Of a DNA stretch of 50,006 nucleotides, positions 41,057 to 48,880 are shown one piece after another. The stretch lies in assembly GCF_017592395.1 (NCBI RefSeq), contig NZ_JAGFOU010000026.1, positions 1 through 50,006 of the forward strand. Reading direction: 5' to 3'. A model generated the notes under the pieces. That model saw nothing but the letters and a program-made list of their open reading frames with translations, had not been told where the DNA came from and did no database searches. A program made the translations under genes and the position numbers. The DNA comes from Actinomyces bowdenii (lineage in GTDB: Bacteria; Actinomycetota; Actinomycetes; Actinomycetales; Actinomycetaceae). The stretch's first letter is position 1, and the number at the start of each line of letters is the position of its first letter.

Positions 41057-42915
41057 TTGGAGTCCTCATCGTCGACGATCTCGGCGTCGACGATGTCCTC
41101 GTCCTGCGAGGCGTCCGCGGCGGCGGAGTCCCCGCCCGGGGCGGAGCCGGCGGCCTCGGCGGCCTGGTCGGCGGCGTAGAGGGCCTCCCCGACCTTCTGG
41201 GCCACCGAGTTCAGCTTCTCCTGGGCAGTCTTGACCGGCTCGATGTCCTCGCCCTCCAGGGCCTTCTTGAGCTCATCGACGGCCCCGGAGACCTCGGAGT
41301 GGACGTCCTGGGGGAGCTTGTCCTTGTTGTCCTTGAGGAGCTTGTCGATGGAGTAGGCCTGCTGCTCGGCGGCGTTGCGGGTCTCAGCGTCCTCGCGGCG
41401 CCTCTTGTCCTCCTCGGCGTGGGCCTCGGCGTCCTTGACCATGCGGTCGATGTCCTCCTTGGGCAGGGCCGAGCCGCCGGAGATCGTCATGGACTGCTCC
41501 TTGCCGGTGCCGCGGTCCTTGGCCGAGACGTGCACGATGCCGTTGGCGTCGATGTCGAAGGAGACCTCGATCTGCGGGATGCCGCGGGGCGCCGGGGCGA
41601 TGCCGGTGAGCTCGAAGGTGCCCAGCGGCTTGTTGTCCCGGGCGAACTCGCGCTCGCCCTGGTAGACCTGGATGAGCACGGAGGGCTGGTTGTCCTCGGC
41701 GGTGGAGAAGACCTCGGAGCGCTTGGTGGGGATGGCCGTGTTGCGCTCGATGAGCCTGGTCATCACCCCGCCCTTGGTCTCGATGCCCAGCGACAGGGGG
41801 GTGACGTCGATGAGCAGGACGTCCTTGCGGTCGCCCTGGATGACGCCGGCCTGCAGGGAGGCGCCCACGGCCACGACCTCATCGGGGTTGACGCCCTTGT
41901 TGGGCTCCTTGCCGGTCAGCTCGCGCACGACCTCGGTGACGGCGGGCATGCGGGTGGAGCCGCCCACCAGGATGACGTGGTCGATGTCCTTGAGGGAGAC
42001 GCCCGCGTCCTTGATGACGTTGTGGAAGGGGACCTTGGTGCGCTCGAGCAGGTCCTTGGTCATGTCCTCGAACTGGGCGCGGGTGAGCTTCTCGTCCAGG
42101 TGGATGGGGCCGGACTCGCTCATGGACAGGTACTGCAGGTTGATGTTGGTGCTGGTCGCGGAGGACAGCTCCTTCTTGGCCTGCTCGGCGGCGTCCTTGA
42201 GGCGCTGCATGGCGATCTTGTCCTTGGACAGGTCCACGCCGTCCTTGCTCTTGACCTGCTTGACCAGCCAGTCGACGATGCGGGCGTCCCAGTCGTCCCC
42301 GCCCAGGCGGTTGTCGCCGTTGGTGGCGCGCACCTGGATGGTGGAGAAGCCGTCCTCGTCCTTGCCGACCTCCAGCAGGGAGACGTCGAAGGTGCCCCCG
42401 CCCAGGTCGAACACGAGGATGAGCTCGTCCTCCTTGCCCTTGTCCAGGCCGTAGGCCAGGGCGGCGGCGGTGGGCTCGTTGACGATGCGGTCCACGGTCA
42501 GGCCCGCGATGGTGCCGGCCTCCTTGGTGGCCTGGCGCTCGGCGTCGTTGAAGTAGGCCGGCACGGTGATGACGGCGTTGGTGACGGGCTCGCCGAGGTA
42601 GGACTCGGCGTCGGCCTTGAGCTTGGCCAGGATGCGGGCGCTGATCTCCTGGGCGGTGTACTTCTTGCCGTCGATGTCGACGGACCAGTCGGTGCCCATG
42701 TGGCGCTTGACCGAGGAGATGGTGCGGTCCACGTTGGTGACGGCCTGGCGCTTGGCGATCTCGCCGACCAGGACCTCGCCGGACTTGGAGAAGGCGACGA
42801 CGGAGGGCGTGGTGCGGCCCCCCTCGGCGTTGGGGATGATGGTGGGCTCGCCGCCCTCCAGGACGGCGATGGCGGAGTTGGTGGTTCCGAGGTCGATACC
42901 GACGGCGCGTGCCAT
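41053..42915 (-). CDS. dnaK: chaperone DnaK (Hsp70)
   Basis: The 620-residue Hsp70 starts [18 protein letters not shown]. It has [37 protein letters not shown] and the linker [18 protein letters not shown], then the substrate and lid domains. The C-terminus ends [16 protein letters not shown], as usual for actinobacteria. ATG at 42915 has AAGGAG nine bases upstream. A longer frame to 42969 has no ribosome site. It heads dnaK-grpE-dnaJ-hspR and is under HAIR control. Confidence 0.97.
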   Translation of the reverse strand: MARAVGIDLGTTNSAIAVLEGGEPTIIPNAEGGRTTPSVVAFSKSGEVLVGEIAKRQAVTNVDRTISSVKRHMGTDWSVDIDGKKYTAQEISARILAKLKADAESYLGEPVTNAVITVPAYFNDAERQATKEAGTIAGLTVDRIVNEPTAAALAYGLDKGKEDELILVFDLGGGTFDVSLLEVGKDEDGFSTIQVRATNGDNRLGGDDWDARIVDWLVKQVKSKDGVDLSKDKIAMQRLKDAAEQAKKELSSATSTNINLQYLSMSESGPIHLDEKLTRAQFEDMTKDLLERTKVPFHNVIKDAGVSLKDIDHVILVGGSTRMPAVTEVVRELTGKEPNKGVNPDEVVAVGASLQAGVIQGDRKDVLLIDVTPLSLGIETKGGVMTRLIERNTAIPTKRSEVFSTAEDNQPSVLIQVYQGEREFARDNKPLGTFELTGIAPAPRGIPQIEVSFDIDANGIVHVSAKDRGTGKEQSMTISGGSALPKEDIDRMVKDAEAHAEEDKRRREDAETRNAAEQQAYSIDKLLKDNKDKLPQDVHSEVSGAVDELKKALEGEDIEPVKTAQEKLNSVAQKVGEALYAADQAAEAAGSAPGGDSAAADASQDEDIVDAEIVDDEDSK

Positions 42916-43028
42916 GCGATGTGCTCCTTCGTGGTGGGTGGCGCCGCGGGGGCGCCGGGTGGTTGTCATGTCGCGTGTATGTGATGTCTGTGGTGGCCGC
43001 GCCCGGGGTCAGCGGGCGGGGTCGGCCG

Positions 43029-43103
43029 GTTGAGTCATGCAGGCTCAGGATTGTGGTTGAGCCCGACCTTGTCAACTTCAACCTTGAGTCCGACTCACTC
43101 AAC
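43029..43103 (-). promoter_or_regulatory. dnaK promoter with HAIR operators
   Basis: CTTGAGT-CCGACTC-ACTCAAC at 43083-43103 is a near-perfect HAIR. A second weaker one, GGTTGAGT-N7-GCTCAGG, is at 43029-43049. Between them, on the minus strand, TTGACA (43075-43070) and AATCCT (43052-43047) are 17 bases apart, a good promoter. HspR at either site would block it. Confidence 0.85.
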
Positions 43104-43164
43104 CCTATTGGAGCGGGGTTCATTCCGGGGGAGCCACGTGACCCCCCTCACTGCCAGGCCCGCA

Positions 43165-43241
43165 TTCCTGCTGGGTGAGCCGCATCCTGAGCGGTGAGCG
43201 GGCGGGGAATGGGCCAGCGGGCAGCGGGTCGCCCAGCAGGA
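43165..43241. repeat. family-B palindrome near the dnaK promoter
   Basis: TTCCTGCTGGGTGAGCCGCAT (43165 onward) resembles the 503-524 arm, and CCCAGCAGGAA at 43231-43241 is the inverse of its first part. Confidence 0.5.
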
Positions 43242-43272
43242 AGCGCCTGGGCCCGCAAGACCTTCGGGCCTG

Positions 43273-43278
43273 TAGCCT
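43273..43278 (+). promoter_or_regulatory. -10 box, leaderless start at 43286
   Basis: TAGCCT ends seven bases before the ATG. Confidence 0.55.
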
Positions 43279-43285
43279 CGCCGGC

Positions 43286-43702
43286 ATGAGTGCCCCGCAC
43301 CCGTCGCAGACCGGCCGCCCCGCGCCCGAGGACGCCTTCGACCACCTGCGCCGCGAGGACGGCGAGCATGTGGGGTACATCGAGATGAGCGGCGATGGGC
43401 GGTTCATCCCCTACGACCTGCTGTGGGTCCGCAGGGGCGAGGCGATGGATCTTCACGAGGCCGAGGCGGTCCTGGACGAGGCCGGCCTGCGGCTGCTGGC
43501 GCAGGACTGGCTCCTCCAGCAGCAGGACGGGCAGACGGGTGAGGAGGCATGGGCACGGGTGAGGATCCGCGAGATCCATCGGGACCGCGTCGTCGTTGCC
43601 AGAGCGATGGAGGAGCTGTCCGCCGGCGTCGCCAAGTCAGTGGATCTCGTCGGCGGCATCGAGCTGCCCCTGCCGACGACGCGGCTGCGCGCAGCCCACT
43701 GA
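43286..43702 (+). CDS. hypothetical small cytoplasmic protein
   Basis: The 138-residue protein has segments such as GYIEMSGDGRFIPYDLLWVR and LLQQQDGQTGEEAWARVRIR, then EIHRDRVVVA, with no membrane helix or signal. The strand-rich middle (VRIREIHRDRVVV) suggests a small fold, but I recognise no family. The leaderless -10 box supports the start. Confidence 0.7.
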   Translation: MSAPHPSQTGRPAPEDAFDHLRREDGEHVGYIEMSGDGRFIPYDLLWVRRGEAMDLHEAEAVLDEAGLRLLAQDWLLQQQDGQTGEEAWARVRIREIHRDRVVVARAMEELSAGVAKSVDLVGGIELPLPTTRLRAAH

Positions 43703-43738
43703 GCGGCAGTGGCCGGCAGCCGGGGCGCCTCTGCGAGG

Positions 43739-43832
43739 TTGCACATCTTCAACAATCTCCCGGTCGGTTGATTGGCGGGATTCCGGGGCTCCTCATCGGC
43801 CGGGACTGCCTGGGGGCGCTGAAGATGTGCAG
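43739..43832. repeat. family-A palindromic repeat, copy A3
   Basis: TTGCACATCTTCAAC at the left and GCTGAAGATGTGCAG at the right, 94 bp in total. Reversed, it aligns well with A1, sharing AGCCCCGGAATC. Confidence 0.75.
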
Positions 43833-43880
43833 GAGGGCGTGGGGCCCGGCTCCCGGGACGGCGATACAGGGCAGATGCAG

Positions 43881-43886
43881 GACAAT
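43881..43886 (+). promoter_or_regulatory. -10-like box, leaderless GTG at 43893
   Basis: GACAAT ends six bases before a GTG, giving the start of the truncated DUF4440 gene. Confidence 0.45.
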
Positions 43887-43892
43887 GGGGCG

Positions 43893-44135
43893 GTGAACCC
43901 CCAGACGATGACCGAGCCGCCGTGGCACCGCGATCTCCTCGCACGCGAGCCGATCCTCGACCGCCCCGAGCGCATCTGGGACGAGGCGTCCTTCATTGCG
44001 GAGATCGCCCCAGACTTCCAAGAGATCGGCGCCTCGGGCGCGCGGTACGACCGCGAGGAGATCAAGGGGGCCACCCAGCAGAGGCGGGCGCGCCGGCCCT
44101 CGGGCCGCTCAGGGCAGTATCTCCATCAGCCGTGA
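43893..44135 (+). pseudogene. truncated DUF4440-family gene
   Basis: The 80-residue frame reads LLAREPILDRPERIWDEASF then IAEIAPDFQEIGASGARYDRE, the N-terminal half of the DUF4440/SnoaL-like fold (around 110-130 residues in full). After REEI the homology ends in Arg/Gln-rich sequence and a stop. The promoter-like -10 box and the N-terminus are intact, so the 3' half was lost. The break sits at the left border of the toxin island. Confidence 0.7.
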
Positions 44136-44198
44136 CCGGATCGAGACCCGGTGCTATCCTTCGGGTTGTTCTGCACTAGATGGAGGGGGCTTCAGACA

Positions 44199-44558
44199 AT
44201 GGCCGGTTTGAAGTGGAGCCAGGGTCAGGCATCATCCGCGTGCGCGAGCTTCTACTCGGCGAGCGCCACTATCGGTGGGGATGCGGTGAGCTCCCCGTCG
44301 GGATGCAGCTGGCCCTCCTCAGCGGCCGCCGCTATGGTCTCCACCCTTCAATCAGCCCTGTCCGGCCTGCAGTTGATCATCCCTTCATTGTCCCGCAGCG
44401 TATCGGCGGCGGGTAGCGGCCTATCGTCAGCGGGTTCCCAGGCTGCCGTGTGCACACCCGCATTGACACCGATGATGCTGCGGCTCACGACGCCGTCCGC
44501 CACACCCGCGAGTCCGAGCCGCTCCACCGGCTGCTCGGCTCCTCCGCTCGATGACTGA
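44199..44558 (+). CDS. ESX/LXG-partner-like small protein, possibly frameshifted
   Basis: The 119-residue frame starts MAGLKWSQGQASSACASFYS and has a helical pattern like WXG100-family or LXG-accessory proteins of type VII secretion. Its position directly before a toxin of that type supports this. After SSAGSQAAV the frame turns into Ser/Pro/Thr-rich sequence. Skipping two bases (the extra GT in GCCGTGTGCAC, near 44450-44456) gives instead VHTRIDTDDAAAHDAVRHTR then ESEPLHRLLGSSAR and a stop at nearly the same place. That version looks more natural. ATG has GGAGGGGG nine bases upstream. Confidence 0.6.
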   Translation: MAGLKWSQGQASSACASFYSASATIGGDAVSSPSGCSWPSSAAAAMVSTLQSALSGLQLIIPSLSRSVSAAGSGLSSAGSQAAVCTPALTPMMLRLTTPSATPASPSRSTGCSAPPLDD

Positions 44559-44611
44559 GCGGGGGCGCGCATGATCGTCAGCCCGGGCCGCGACCGGAAG
44601 GATGAGAAGCC

Positions 44612-45781
44612 ATGAGTATCGATACACATCTTGATGCCACCCCTAGCGATATCAGGTCCTCCGCGACTGATATCGGAACTATCAAGACTCATGTGGATTC
44701 CTGTGAGGACAACCTCATCAGTGGCCGTATGGCCCTGTATGATCTCGATGGCGCCTCCGCTGGCGGTGCCGTGTTCGCCGCCAGTAGAGCGATCACCTCA
44801 TGTGAGGATCTCGTTGCGGATTTGGGGAGTTACCAGACCGCCCTAGATGATTTCGCCTCATCGATGGATGGGATCAAGACCAGTCTTGCCGACATTCGGG
44901 ACCGGGCGAGCGAAGGAGGTCTCATCGTGTCCGGGGAGGTCATCAATGAGCCTACCAGCTCCTTCCCCGACGGTCCGGATAAGGATGACCCTCAGCAGGT
45001 TCAGCAGCATCATGACGAGCAGGCGAAGATCACCCTGTACAACGCACTGGACACCGAGACCTCCGATATCCGCACCAAGGAGGCCGAGGCGCGTCAAACC
45101 TTCTCGGACGCCTGCGCAGCCATCACTGGACAGGACAATCCCCTCACGAGAGCCCTGCTGCCCTCCACCAGCGGTGGCGACTGGACCGCAGCGGCGAGTG
45201 TCGCCGGATGGGGGATCAGCCGAACACGCAATGCCGCAACTTTAGCGCAGGGTTTCGGCCTGCACAACGGCGGAGCACGCCTGGAATGGACAGGACCCAA
45301 GGGCAGGCCGATCGCTCACCACGGAGCCAGCAATGGACGGCCCATTGGCAGGATTCGCCACGCATTGAGCGACAGCAAGCTGGAGAACTGGAAACTCCCC
45401 ACCAGTGCGCAAGGAACGACCGCGGCGAAAGTTGTCAACGCAGCCCGAAACGCCCAGCCGGCCCTGAAGTGGGCAGGCCGGGCAGGCACCGCCATATCGT
45501 TCGCCACCAGCGCCTACGACCAGTGGCAGAAGGATTCTCATAACCCCTCACTAGGAGAGGGAGAGAAGGTAGCACGTGCAGGCGGAAAGGGCGCAGCAAC
45601 AGCCGGCGGAGCCTGGGCCGGCGCCACACTCGGGGCAAAGGGGGGTGCAGCGATTGGCGTATGCATCGGCGGCCCCGCCGGCGCAGCAATCGGAGGCGTC
45701 ATCGGTGGAATCGCTGGAGGTATCGCCGGATCATTTGCTGGAGAAGCTCTAGGCGACGGACTATTAGGCCTGTTCCGCTAG
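44612..45781 (+). CDS. LXG/WXG-like polymorphic toxin with glycine-zipper tip
   Basis: The 389-residue protein has an N-terminal ~110-residue helical domain (ATPSDIRSSATDIGTIKTHV, then SYQTALDDFASSMDGIKTSL), like the export domains of type VII secretion effectors. A charged middle part (110-295) follows, then the pre-tip ISFATSAYDQWQKDSHNPSL (about 295-325). The tip (about 323-389) is a long glycine zipper with IGGPAGAAIGGVIGGIAGG, ending GDGLLGLFR. Gly-zipper tips insert in membranes, as in S. aureus TspA or streptococcal TelE, so a pore-forming or depolarising toxin is likely. No T7SS core gene (EccC etc.) is in the window. ATG has GGAAGGA upstream. The lower GC suggests transfer. Confidence 0.75.
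   Translation: MSIDTHLDATPSDIRSSATDIGTIKTHVDSCEDNLISGRMALYDLDGASAGGAVFAASRAITSCEDLVADLGSYQTALDDFASSMDGIKTSLADIRDRASEGGLIVSGEVINEPTSSFPDGPDKDDPQQVQQHHDEQAKITLYNALDTETSDIRTKEAEARQTFSDACAAITGQDNPLTRALLPSTSGGDWTAAASVAGWGISRTRNAATLAQGFGLHNGGARLEWTGPKGRPIAHHGASNGRPIGRIRHALSDSKLENWKLPTSAQGTTAAKVVNAARNAQPALKWAGRAGTAISFATSAYDQWQKDSHNPSLGEGEKVARAGGKGAATAGGAWAGATLGAKGGAAIGVCIGGPAGAAIGGVIGGIAGGIAGSFAGEALGDGLLGLFR
45493..45585 (+). repeat. 93-bp recombination block, copy in the full toxin
   Basis: Identical base for base to 48579-48671 (start CATATCGTTCGCCACCAGCG). It encodes the pre-tip segment before the variable tips. The similar segments at 46612 and 47502 have mismatches. Confidence 0.9.
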
Positions 45782-45834
45782 ACAACCAGCACCCACGAAG
45801 CACTGACCGAAGCTTCTGATGATAGACGAGGATC

Positions 45835-45847
45835 GGGTGTTATTCAT
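45835..45847. repeat. 13-bp GGGTGTTATTCAT, solitary copy
   Basis: The same 13 bases occur at 49418-49430, right at the start of the IS5-like element. It may be the left-over end of an earlier IS copy or the same target. Confidence 0.5.
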
Positions 45848-45990
45848 CCGCTTCGGTAAATGTCTCTTGACCTACGGCAACATGGGAAATCGCTACGTCT
45901 GTAAGTAACACCTCGAAGTCCCGTAAGTCCAACACAGACATAACTTGGCACAGCTGATATACGCCACCTTCACACACGGGGAACAATTCA

Positions 45991-46557
45991 GTGACTGATG
46001 ACACAGTATACGGAATCATGTGCACAGCGATCGGCGCGGGAACACTAGTCAATTGGTGGTTCGAGATGTTCTCCGACTCGCCTTATGCAGACCTGTGCCG
46101 ATCAATGATGGACTCCACGTTCGATCTGGGGCGCAACACCATCGCCCTCATTGAGCCCGCCATCGGAGGGATGATGTTCTTTGGAGGACTATTTTTGCTG
46201 AGCGAAACGGACAGCCCCCTAGGGAGAACAACTGGATGGCTATGCTTATCCTTCATGGCCCTGGCAATGTTAGGCCTTATCCCTTTCCCCCTGCCCAAGC
46301 CCATGTATCCTGAGTGGCAGATGGAGAAACGGCGCCGGCGCAGAGCGCAGGCTCGCGGGCAAGAGCTGGCCACCAATCAGAAGGACACCCCCACCCCCTC
46401 TTCCCACCACCCGACTATCCCCTCCCCGCACCCGGACCACACCGATCCGCCCATTCCAAGCGGCAGTCTCCCACCCCGAACCCACCTTCGAGACAACAAC
46501 CCACCAAGCCGCGAGATGCAGCCACCGACAAACGGCCCCCGCCACAGCGACAACTGA
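45991..46557 (+). CDS. putative immunity protein A1
   Basis: The 188-residue membrane protein follows the toxin. Three hydrophobic segments are at about 7-24, 50-70 and 79-98. Between the first two lies the conserved LVNWWFEMFSDSPYADLCRS then MMDSTFDLGRN, shared by all four copies. A basic stretch QMEKRRRRRAQARGQ and a Pro-rich cytoplasmic tail of ~70 residues follow. I recognise no family. Genomic placement after each tip, and membrane location against a membrane-active tip, suggest immunity. The start is a GTG, with length equal to copy A3. Confidence 0.65.
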   Translation: MTDDTVYGIMCTAIGAGTLVNWWFEMFSDSPYADLCRSMMDSTFDLGRNTIALIEPAIGGMMFFGGLFLLSETDSPLGRTTGWLCLSFMALAMLGLIPFPLPKPMYPEWQMEKRRRRRAQARGQELATNQKDTPTPSSHHPTIPSPHPDHTDPPIPSGSLPPRTHLRDNNPPSREMQPPTNGPRHSDN

Positions 46558-46612
46558 GCCGACATGCCCAAACATTCCCAAAGAGAAGGACAGACAGGCC
46601 GAGCACCACGTC

Positions 46613-46900
46613 ATATCGTTCGCCACCAGCACCTACGACCAGTGGCAGAAGGATTCCCATAACCCTTCACTAGGAGAGGGGAAGAAGGTAGCAAGAGTTG
46701 CAGCTAGCGGTACAGTCACAGCCGGATCAGCGTGGGCTCTCGGTTTTGCCAGGGCTAAGGCCGGGGCCGCCGTAGGGGCCTGCATAGGAGGACCACTGGG
46801 AGCAGCCATTGGAGGAGTCGCTGGCGGCATAATTGGCGGCGCCATAGGATCAGAACTCGGGAAAGACCTTACAGCCAAAGCTCTCAGTTGGTTTAGTTAG
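46613..46900 (+). pseudogene. orphan toxin tip B1 (no start codon)
   Basis: The reading frame ISFATSTYDQWQKDSHNPSL to KALSWFS* encodes 95 residues homologous to the last ~95 of the full toxin, with an IGGPLGAAIGGVAGGIIGG zipper. There is no in-frame start or ribosome site upstream. It would be expressed only if recombined onto the toxin N-terminus. It ends 25 bases before ImmB1. Confidence 0.8.
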
Positions 46901-46925
46901 AGATCAATGAAATGGTAGCCAAACT

Positions 46926-47462
46926 ATGAGCAGTGACTTTTGGTCCGGCATCATCGCCCTGATCGGCGGCAGCCTCGTTATGGTGAATTGGTGGTTCGAG
47001 ATGTTCTCGGACTCAGGCTACGCACAATTGTGTCGCTCCATTATGGAATCCCACAACCTCGGACGCAACACAATTTCCGTAATCGAGCCCTCCCTGGGGA
47101 TGATGCTGCTTTTTGGGGGCATGATGTTGTTGACTAACGAAGAGAACCCCCTAATGTGGATATTCGCGCCGGGGTTCTTGTGTTTTCTGACTCTGGCAGC
47201 ATTAGGCCTCATTCCTCTTCGGCTTCCTGGCCCAATGTATCCTGAGTGGCAGATGGAGAAGCGCCGCCGGCGCAGAGCTCAGGCTCATGGGCAAGAGCTG
47301 GAGACAAATCCGACCAATAGCTCCTCCTCCCACCTGCCGGACCACACCGATCCGCCCGCCCCAAGAGACAGTCTCCCACCGCGAGCACATCACCAGGACA
47401 GCAGCCCACCAGGCCAAGAGAATCAACCACCGACAACAACGAGCCACCGTAGCGCGCAGTGA
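46926..47462 (+). CDS. putative immunity protein B1
   Basis: The 178-residue paralogue of the 45991 protein, subtype B: VMVNWWFEMFSDSGYAQLCR then SIMESHNLGRN, three hydrophobic segments, then MYPEWQMEKRRRRRAQAHGQ and a Pro/Ser-rich tail (SSSSHLPDHTDPP). It probably protects against tip B1. The ribosome site is weak. Confidence 0.65.
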   Translation: MSSDFWSGIIALIGGSLVMVNWWFEMFSDSGYAQLCRSIMESHNLGRNTISVIEPSLGMMLLFGGMMLLTNEENPLMWIFAPGFLCFLTLAALGLIPLRLPGPMYPEWQMEKRRRRRAQAHGQELETNPTNSSSSHLPDHTDPPAPRDSLPPRAHHQDSSPPGQENQPPTTTSHRSAQ

Positions 47463-47502
47463 GCATGAAGCACAGTATCGGAGGAGTAGTACAAGCACCG
47501 CC

Positions 47503-47789
47503 ATATCGTTCACCGCCAGTGCCGGCGACCAGTGGCAGAAAGACTCCCATAACCCCTCACTAGGAGAGAGCGAAGGTAGTGTGTGCAGGCGGAAAGGGCG
47601 CAGCAACAGCCGGCGGAGCCTGGGCCGGCGCCACACTCGGAGCAAAGGGGGCGTGCAGCGATTGGCGTATGCATCGGCGGCCCCGCCGGCGCAGCAATCG
47701 GAGGCGTCATCGGCGGCATAGTCGGAGGAGCCATCGGATCGGGCATCGGGAGCTCCTTGGCAGACACAGCGTTCAATCTGTTTAAGTGA
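47503..47789 (+). pseudogene. orphan toxin tip A2, frameshifted
   Basis: The DNA matches tip A of the full toxin, but 'GGAGAGAGCGAAGGTAGTG' lacks two bases (near 47566-47580) and 'AAAGGGGGCGTG' has one extra base (near 47646-47658). The frame is broken twice, then returns to GVCIGGPAGAAIGGVIGGIV and ends AFNLFK*. It is a decayed tip. Confidence 0.75.
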
Positions 47790-47838
47790 CAGCCTGCCAA
47801 TACACTACTAAGAGCACCCTCGATGCAGGTACTTTTAC

Positions 47839-47919
47839 CGCTTTGATAGCGAGACACAGAGGTCAAGTAGACGATATTTCGCAGACGTCGCACCAGATGA
47901 AACTGATAGCGCTTTGATA
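47839..47919. promoter_or_regulatory. duplicated CGCTTTGATA before ImmA2
   Basis: CGCTTTGATA occurs at 47839-47848 and again at 47910-47919, 71 bases apart, in the 168-base spacer before ImmA2. It might mark promoter or regulator sites. Confidence 0.25.
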
Positions 47920-47957
47920 TACGGGCCATCTCAACTCAACTACAGGGAGAGGCAATA

Positions 47958-48524
47958 ATGTCGCAAGAGGCACTCTATGGCATAGGTGGTCTAATCATAG
48001 GCGGGGGAGCCCTCCTCAACTGGTGGTTCGAGATGTTCTCCGACTCGCCTTATGCAGATCTGTGTCGTTCAATGATGGACTCCACCTTCGATCTGGGGCG
48101 CAACACCATCGCCCTCATTGAGCCCGCCATCGGAGCATCGATGCTCACCGGAGGAGTGATGATGTTCACTGATAAAGAGAACCTCTTAGCCACATTCCTG
48201 GCCCGAGGATTTTTCTTCTTCTTGGCTGTAGCCGCTATAGGCTTGATTCCCTTCCGGCTTCCCAGCCCAATGTATCCTGAGTGGCAGATGGAGAAGCGCC
48301 GCCAGCGCAGAGCACAGGCTCGCGGGCAAGAGCTGGCCACCAATCAGAAGGACACCCCCACCCCCTCTTCCCACCACCCGACTGCCCCCTCCCCGCACCC
48401 GGACCACACCGATCCGCCCATTCCAAGCGGCAGTCTCCCACCCCGAACCCGCCTCCGAGACGACAACCCACCAAGCCGCGAGATGCAGCCACCGACAAAC
48501 GGCCCCCGCCACAGCGACAACTGA
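47958..48524 (+). CDS. putative immunity protein A2
   Basis: The 188-residue subtype-A paralogue: LLNWWFEMFSDSPYADLCRS then MMDSTFDLGRNTIALIEPAI, followed by three hydrophobic segments and the tail ATNQKDTPTPSSHHPTAPSP. It is almost identical in the NWWFEMF region to the 45991 protein but differs in the second and third segments. AGGGAGAGG precedes the ATG. Its own tip (A2) is broken, so it may now be a spare immunity gene. Confidence 0.65.
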   Translation: MSQEALYGIGGLIIGGGALLNWWFEMFSDSPYADLCRSMMDSTFDLGRNTIALIEPAIGASMLTGGVMMFTDKENLLATFLARGFFFFLAVAAIGLIPFRLPSPMYPEWQMEKRRQRRAQARGQELATNQKDTPTPSSHHPTAPSPHPDHTDPPIPSGSLPPRTRLRDDNPPSREMQPPTNGPRHSDN

Positions 48525-48578
48525 GCCGACATGCCCAAACATTCCCAAAGAGAAGGACAGACAGGCCGAGCACCACGT

Positions 48579-48671
48579 CATATCGTTCGCCACCAGCGCC
48601 TACGACCAGTGGCAGAAGGATTCTCATAACCCCTCACTAGGAGAGGGAGAGAAGGTAGCACGTGCAGGCGG
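48579..48671 (+). repeat. 93-bp recombination block, copy in orphan tip B2
   Basis: A perfect match to 45493-45585. Crossing over here would put tip B2 and ImmB2 onto the full toxin gene. Confidence 0.9.
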
Positions 48672-48867
48672 CAAGGGTGCAGCAACAGCCGGATCAGCGT
48701 GGGCTCTCGGTTTTGCCGGAGCTAAGGCCGGGGCCGCCGTAGGGGCCTGCATAGGAGGACCACTAGGAGCAGCCATTGGAGGAGTCGCTGGCGGCATAAT
48801 TGGCGGCGCCATAGGATCAGAACTCGGGAAATCGGCTGCAAATAAGATTCTCAGTATGTTCGATTGA
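48580..48867 (+). pseudogene. orphan toxin tip B2 (intact frame, no start codon)
   Basis: 95 residues from ISFATSAYDQWQKDSHNPSL to NKILSMFD* including an IGGPLGAAIGGVAGGIIGG zipper. The frame is intact, but there is no start. It ends 13 bases before ImmB2. Confidence 0.8.
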
Positions 48868-48880
48868 AGGAATCAATAAC

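Noticed and set aside
44348..44692. Minus-strand 114-residue frame over the ESX-like gene
   Set aside because: No ribosome site, and it overlaps two plus-strand genes with better context.
45840..46052. Minus-strand 70-residue frame between toxin and ImmA1
   Set aside because: It overlaps the ImmA1 start and has no recognisable feature.
46314..46673. 119-residue plus-strand frame across the end of ImmA1
   Set aside because: It is out of frame with ImmA1 and with tip B1, and its residues are low-complexity Pro/Arg/Ser.
47287..47721. Frame joining the ImmB1 region to tip A2 as a real gene
   Set aside because: The upstream part is an off-frame reading of ImmB1 and the downstream part shifts out of the tip frame; it looks accidental.
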